Assembly (NCBI GenBank): GCA_905397405.1
Contig: CAJPVJ010000168.1
Coordinates: 1-34,960 of the forward strand
DNA: 34,960 nt
Source: Oppiella nova
Taxonomy: Eukaryota; Arthropoda; Arachnida; Sarcoptiformes; Oppiidae
Reading direction: 5' to 3'
This document shows positions 30,221 through 34,960 of this stretch, piece after piece (position 1 is the stretch's first letter; each line of letters opens with the position of its first letter). The notes under the pieces are model-generated. The model was given only the letters and a program-made list of their open reading frames with translations, searched no databases and was not told the origin of the DNA. Both the position numbers and the translations under genes were made by a program.

Positions 30221-31666
30221 CTATCGCGTTAATATAGAGGCCATTCTGGGAACGACCTCTGCCTGGACTGGACCCGACTCTATGAGCTCCCCGTCCACCG
30301 TAACCTTCCCGACGTCGGCGTACGGTTCGATGCGGAAGGCCTTGACGGGCAAAAAGCTGATGTACGGGAGGGCCGGGTGTTTGCCCTTCTCGAGAGCCAA
30401 CAGGAATTGAATGACTTGTTTGCGGGAAACGTTGCCCCGAATGAAGAGCAGCCAAATGAGGCCGTCGTCTAACGTGGCGTTTGGCGCGAAGATAGCCGTC
30501 GCAGAGATGTGCGACTGGAATGAGGAGTAGATCTGAACGAACAGGTCGTCGATTGTTACCCAATCGGAGGGGACGGGTGTGTCGAGTGCCGGAACTGTAG
30601 ACGACGGGCTGTCCGCCGGAAGGTAACTGAGTTTTGCTCTGTGTTTGCGTAACATCAGAGACCTATAGACGGCCCAAATGGTGAATCGCGGCTCTCCTAT
30701 CATACGCAAGCGCTCGGACTCTATGTCAATGTCCGCCATAAGACCCCATCCAACCGACAGGAATGAGTAGTAAGTATTGAGAGATGTGGTGACCCGTACC
30801 AAATCCATGGGCACTGGTCTGCCTTGAGTGACATGTAGTGTGCAGTCGTATATGGGGTCAACAGATTTGACGCGATTGAGAAACGCCTGATTGACGGCAT
30901 GAGCCAAACCATTGCCAGAACCGCCCGGTATTATGCCTAATGTCACCGGAATTTTGCCATCGCTCAACGTATCACTCCGTTTGGTGAGTCCATTGACCAC
31001 TTCATACAGGAGCCCATCGCCCGACACCACAACTATAGCCCGATATCTGGCGATGTCGTCCATATCTCGCATGAGTTCCATGGCATGATTGGCCCGATCC
31101 GTGATATGTGTCTCGAAGTGAGTATCGCTTTCCTTAAGCAACGGTTTGACGTAATGCTCAAAAATCTTGAGCGCCCGACCCTTTCCGCTCTTGGGGTTCA
31201 CGATAAACAAAAGCGGTTTACTCTTAATACTGATGTTATTGTTGTATACGTTTCCGTAGTTTAGGCTCAGAATCGTGTGCTTCCAGTCGATGGCCTCCTC
31301 TATGTTGGCCTCACGGGTCGAGTGCTTACAAAATACTAATTTAATTGACTTTTTCTTTCGCTTTGATCGCCGGATACGATAAGCGATTATATTTACAAAT
31401 ACTTTTGGTGTCGACTCGTCGCCCGTGTCGTCCACAGTACAGCCAATGATATCGACGATGTAAACCAACGACGATTTATCCTTCAATTTGTCTCTGTAGT
31501 TGTATTTGAGCGCATTTTTAGTCAACTCCACCGCACAGGTAGTCATCACGTTATCGTCGATCAATATCTCGATGCTAGCCATTCGTAATACTCTGTCATC
31601 AATGGATTCATCATTTTGTATGCCATTAGTTGATTGCATTTCGCTTGCATTTGGAGTTACTTTCAT
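30221..31666 (-). CDS. Sphingosine kinase, intronless, 481 residues
   Basis: ATP-dependent lipid kinase converting sphingosine to sphingosine-1-phosphate, in the cytosol and at membranes. The diacylglycerol-kinase-type catalytic core begins at about residue 149: KPLLFIVNPKSGKGRA (150-165, nucleotide loop), VVVSGDGLLYEVVNGL (212-227, with the GDG motif and catalytic Asp217), and GIIPGGSGNGLA (244-255). SVGWGLMADIDIESE (304-318) follows; its Asp312 corresponds to the sphingosine-contacting Asp of human SPHK1. PRFTIW, DDGLIWL (400-406) and the C-terminal VTVDGELIE (456-464) complete the family blocks. The 150-residue N-terminal extension carries a basic cluster, RIRRSKRKKKS (97-107), and is more like the longer SPHK2 or fly enzymes than SPHK1. 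The ATG is the first in frame after a TGA at 31697-31699. The whole reading is open without introns and ends TAG. It is convergent with Pax3/7 and has no functional link to it that I can see. Confidence 0.95.
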   Translation of the reverse strand: MKVTPNASEMQSTNGIQNDESIDDRVLRMASIEILIDDNVMTTCAVELTKNALKYNYRDKLKDKSSLVYIVDIIGCTVDDTGDESTPKVFVNIIAYRIRRSKRKKKSIKLVFCKHSTREANIEEAIDWKHTILSLNYGNVYNNNISIKSKPLLFIVNPKSGKGRALKIFEHYVKPLLKESDTHFETHITDRANHAMELMRDMDDIARYRAIVVVSGDGLLYEVVNGLTKRSDTLSDGKIPVTLGIIPGGSGNGLAHAVNQAFLNRVKSVDPIYDCTLHVTQGRPVPMDLVRVTTSLNTYYSFLSVGWGLMADIDIESERLRMIGEPRFTIWAVYRSLMLRKHRAKLSYLPADSPSSTVPALDTPVPSDWVTIDDLFVQIYSSFQSHISATAIFAPNATLDDGLIWLLFIRGNVSRKQVIQFLLALEKGKHPALPYISFLPVKAFRIEPYADVGKVTVDGELIESGPVQAEVVPRMASILTR

Positions 31667-32795
31667 TGTATTGAAAACTTTTTTGTGACTTATATTTCAC
31701 TTTTTAATAATGTATGAAATTTTATCTTCACTTTTTTCGGTTACAACTCTACTTTGTCTTAATATATCGTTTAGTATTTAACTTCATTTGTAATGAAACT
31801 GACGTTTAGTCCCAAAAGTATTAGTTATCTGTAATAAGAGAATCAAAATTATATAAAATATTTAATTATATCAGATGTTCAGTAAATGTTAAATAATATT
31901 AACAAGAATTGAAGGTCTATTATCTCAAAAAATATTACATTAAATCTAATTGAGACAAAAAGTTAAGATAACATGGGGTATAAAGTCTATTTTAAATGTC
32001 TCAGCACTTGTAATAAACTCAACATTTTTGTTACTCTTTTATATTTCAAACTATTATTTTCAGGAATTTATTAATGACTTAATATTAATTGGTTTCAATT
32101 ATTTTATTTTTCTCATTTGAGAGTTTAATAACTTTGAAAAACCTTCACTAGGTTTGTAATATTTAAAAAAGTACTGTATATTATTTTTTCCGATAAGACC
32201 ATACAATTATTAAATCATAAAACTTGTTGTATGTTTACAGTGAGAGTCCAAATGAGTTAATAAGCGTTTACTTTAAATGGAAATGAAATTCATGCAAAAT
32301 ATAATTTATGTGAAAAGTAAACAAAAAAGTTTAACTCAATTAAAATCTCGTTTCGCTTATTGTCTCGATTTTCTATAATTGAAAATACTTTCACGAAATC
32401 AATGTTCAAAAGGGTGTAAAATATATATTTATTTTATCGTTGAATAACGCATGCATTCATTGATGACATAATATAAGTGTCTATTCATTGTCATTCAAAG
32501 TGACATTAATTATAATGAAATGTGTTTTTGACAATTAATTCATTGTGTGCGACAAACAAAATGTGAATTTTCCTCCTATTATTTCCAATAAAACAAAACC
32601 AAAGTTTTTAAAACATTTAATGAATGCGTAAAAATAAATACTAACAACGATCATAGATAACGCGTTTAAAACATAATATTTCAACTCGCAAACTGAACCG
32701 GAAGCTAATGAAAAGTTTTTTAGTTTTAGAAAAAATGATTTCATAGCCTAGTATTTGGAGTCCTATTTTCAATGGGATATCCAGTACTCCAGTGG

Positions 32796-32797
<2 letters not shown>

Positions 32798-32832
<35 letters not shown>
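32798..32832. repeat. (GA)n microsatellite
   Basis: An uninterrupted GA run preceded by CCAGTACTCCAGTGGCG. Confidence 0.97.
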
Positions 32833-32838
<6 letters not shown>

Positions 32839-34578
32839 GAATACTATTTTCAATGACATCGAGTATATTAATTTCAATTCATATGATAAATTGTCTTTAC
32901 AAATGCCAAAATGCATAATAAATTGTTTTTACATATGTGTTATTGTGTTGACAATTAGTTGCAAAGAATATTCATTAGAAAACATTGTTTTTCAAACTCA
33001 CCCATGAATTCCCAATCCAATGATACCAACAGTTGAGTCAATACAGGCACTAATATATTGAATATTAAAAATAATTTTACGATAAATTATATTGTAATCG
33101 GATATGACTTTTATCGACGAAAAAACTGTTTTTTATTTATATTTATTAACATGTATTCTGTTAACAGTTAACACCATATCATATGTTAGTGTTTCTCAGT
33201 GTAATCAACAGATATAATAATTACGATCACAGACTATATTACATGCACTTTGCAATTGCTAAATTTAATAATACATACAAAACATATAAAAATAGGGAAC
33301 AAATCCACACTTGTTTTGACCATTCATTCAATAATACACTAAATATTTTTACTCTCCCTTTAAATACGGAGAGAATAGCGAGAGATTGAGAGAGAAAACA
33401 GTCTAAAACCGATAGTTAAGTGCCTTTTGGCTCAAATGAATGGATTGAATGGTTTGCGCATATTTTGTATACGTTTGGTTGCTTTGGAAACATTTCACTT
33501 ACCTGTCCCTTCAGTCTGGTTAAGCACTGTATTCCCAGGTATGCCATACACTGTACTTATACTATGTTTTTAGCATACAATTGATATTTTCAAGGCTATT
33601 TTGACAACATCTCTCACCAACTTTTAGTTTGTGAATATTTCCTTTTCTTATCCCTAACTTTAAAATCTTTGAAAACTTTGTCCAAAACAACAAGAATTTG
33701 AGTTTTAGTCGACACAACACTGGAATATAATAGGAATTTGTTGTTTTGAAGCGCTAAATGGCTGGGAGCACCCGGACTACTTTCAAACTAGTTTGTGGGA
33801 CTCATTGGAGTTTGTTTTTCGATCTCATCCAGTTTTGTTCAGAAAATACAATTCACTGTTTCATTAAAATAAGTTTGTTTTGAATGATATTTCAAAAGAA
33901 TCGCACATTCATTGAGATAAGAGTGAAGCTAACAAACAATTATTTATCATTTAAATCTATTAATAATGATAATTATACAGTAGTTTAATAAATAAATAGA
34001 TTTTGATGACAACATGTTTATCTGAATTATACATTGTATAATAAATTAATATTGTATCGATGAGCTCGTAAAATTACTTTATAAACTAGTAATAACAAGA
34101 GTAAAAATGCAAATAGGAAAATAAATTATATTTTATAGATTTAGTCTCTTTGTGTTGTATTAATCGATAAATATTAGTGAGTTTGTATTATAATAGATAT
34201 TGAAACTTTTGTGAAATATGGTTAATTTGTATACAAATAATTTGTATTAAATTGTATGATGTACAGTTAATGTCTAAAAGTTAATAAACATTGTATTACA
34301 AATTGTAATTTAAAATAACTAAATCCTTAAATAAAACTATTTCATAAATTATAAATGAACTTTATAAAAATATGTTAATTAAATGAAACTTATAAAATGC
34401 CAATAATTTGTTTTTGTACATTTATTTTGCTGTAATAAATAATTACTTGTAGACGGAATTAAATTCACAAATATCTTGTTTATTAAGACTAGAGACCACT
34501 ACAGTATTATGATTAGTAAATTATTGATGTTAATTTACTTCCGTGTATTATAAAGAACTGATCCATTTGTATAGGTGT

Positions 34579-34600
34579 CTGTACACTGTACAGTGTACAG
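34579..34600. repeat. 22-bp perfect palindrome
   Basis: The 22 bases, built around CACTGTACAGTG, equal their own reverse complement, with the symmetry failing at the next pair outward. It lies in AT-rich flank with no gene nearby. Confidence 0.9.
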
Positions 34601-34960
34601 TATATCCGTACATAAAACCTTAATTTGCATTTCATGTACAAAAATAAATAAACCAAATATACAGCAAAATACAGGTTTTGGGTATTTTCCTGACCTAAAA
34701 TATTTTAAAATTCATTAAATACACTCGTCTGTGTAATTCATTTTATAACTTTCCATTTCTTGAAAGTTATGGTAATAATAATTAAATATATAAAACTTTC
34801 ATTTGTATATATTTATTATCACATTATAACTTTTTTATTTTACAGACATTTAGAAAAATAATAGGTTCAAATGGTAATATATTTATTTTATTTTTATTAT
34901 AATTGCACAGTATTATTTTTTAAATATTGTGATAAAATTCATTTAAAATCAATAAAATTT

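Larger units (their letters stand above)
31667..34960. other. 5' flank of sphingosine kinase, no further gene
   Basis: AT-rich sequence. The gene's promoter should lie just beyond 31667 on the - strand, but I see no convincing core element. The ORFs at 32535-33389 are unrecognised, and two of them translate the GA repeat. Apart from the GA tract and a palindrome near the end, I see nothing in it. Confidence 0.7.

Noticed and set aside
30177-30563. ORFs overlapping the sphingosine kinase in other frames
   Set aside because: They are shadows of the strongly conserved kinase reading.

Overview
The window is metazoan nuclear DNA. It is AT-rich, has spliced genes with GT/AG introns, and carries many dinucleotide microsatellites. 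It holds two recognisable protein-coding genes in a tail-to-tail arrangement. The first is a seven-exon Pax3/7 (paired/gooseberry-type) transcription factor on the + strand, 3897-22335. The second is an intronless sphingosine kinase on the - strand, 30221-31666. The Pax N-terminus (GYPFQGQGRVNQ) and its HTIDGILGG octapeptide resemble arthropod gooseberry. The AT-richness, the simple repeats and the gene architecture suggest an arthropod, perhaps a mite or other chelicerate. The exact clade is a guess, because nothing in the window is diagnostic.

Layout. 1-551 is a fold-back element with perfect 94-bp arms. 552-3896 is 5' flank with several GC-richer islands. 3897-22335 is Pax3/7: exons at 3897-3951, 4143-4315, 5209-5533, 9259-9455, 13091-13277, 14764-14885 and 21925-22335 join in phase into a 489-residue protein with paired domain, octapeptide and S50 homeodomain. 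The introns are 0.2-7 kb and hold long GA/CT tracts, GC-richer islands that could be enhancers, and a second fold-back element (19023-19353). The loop of that fold-back contains a 97-bp exact inverted copy of sequence found again at 21263-21359. 22336-30220 is intergenic, with the likely Pax 3' UTR, a tandem duplication (26060-27170) and pentanucleotide repeats. 30221-31666 is the sphingosine kinase. 31667-34960 is flank with one long GA tract and a 22-bp palindrome.

Function. The two genes have no evident common pathway. Pax3/7 is a nuclear DNA-binding regulator of segmentation and neural development. Sphingosine kinase is a cytosolic or membrane-associated lipid kinase. Their neighbourhood looks incidental. 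I found no tRNA, rRNA, CRISPR array, transposase gene, viral gene or novel multi-gene system. The most unusual signals are structural: the two fold-backs abutting GA tracts, the 97-bp copy linking intron 6 to a fold-back loop, and a GC-richer exon-like block behind a splice acceptor at 21370.
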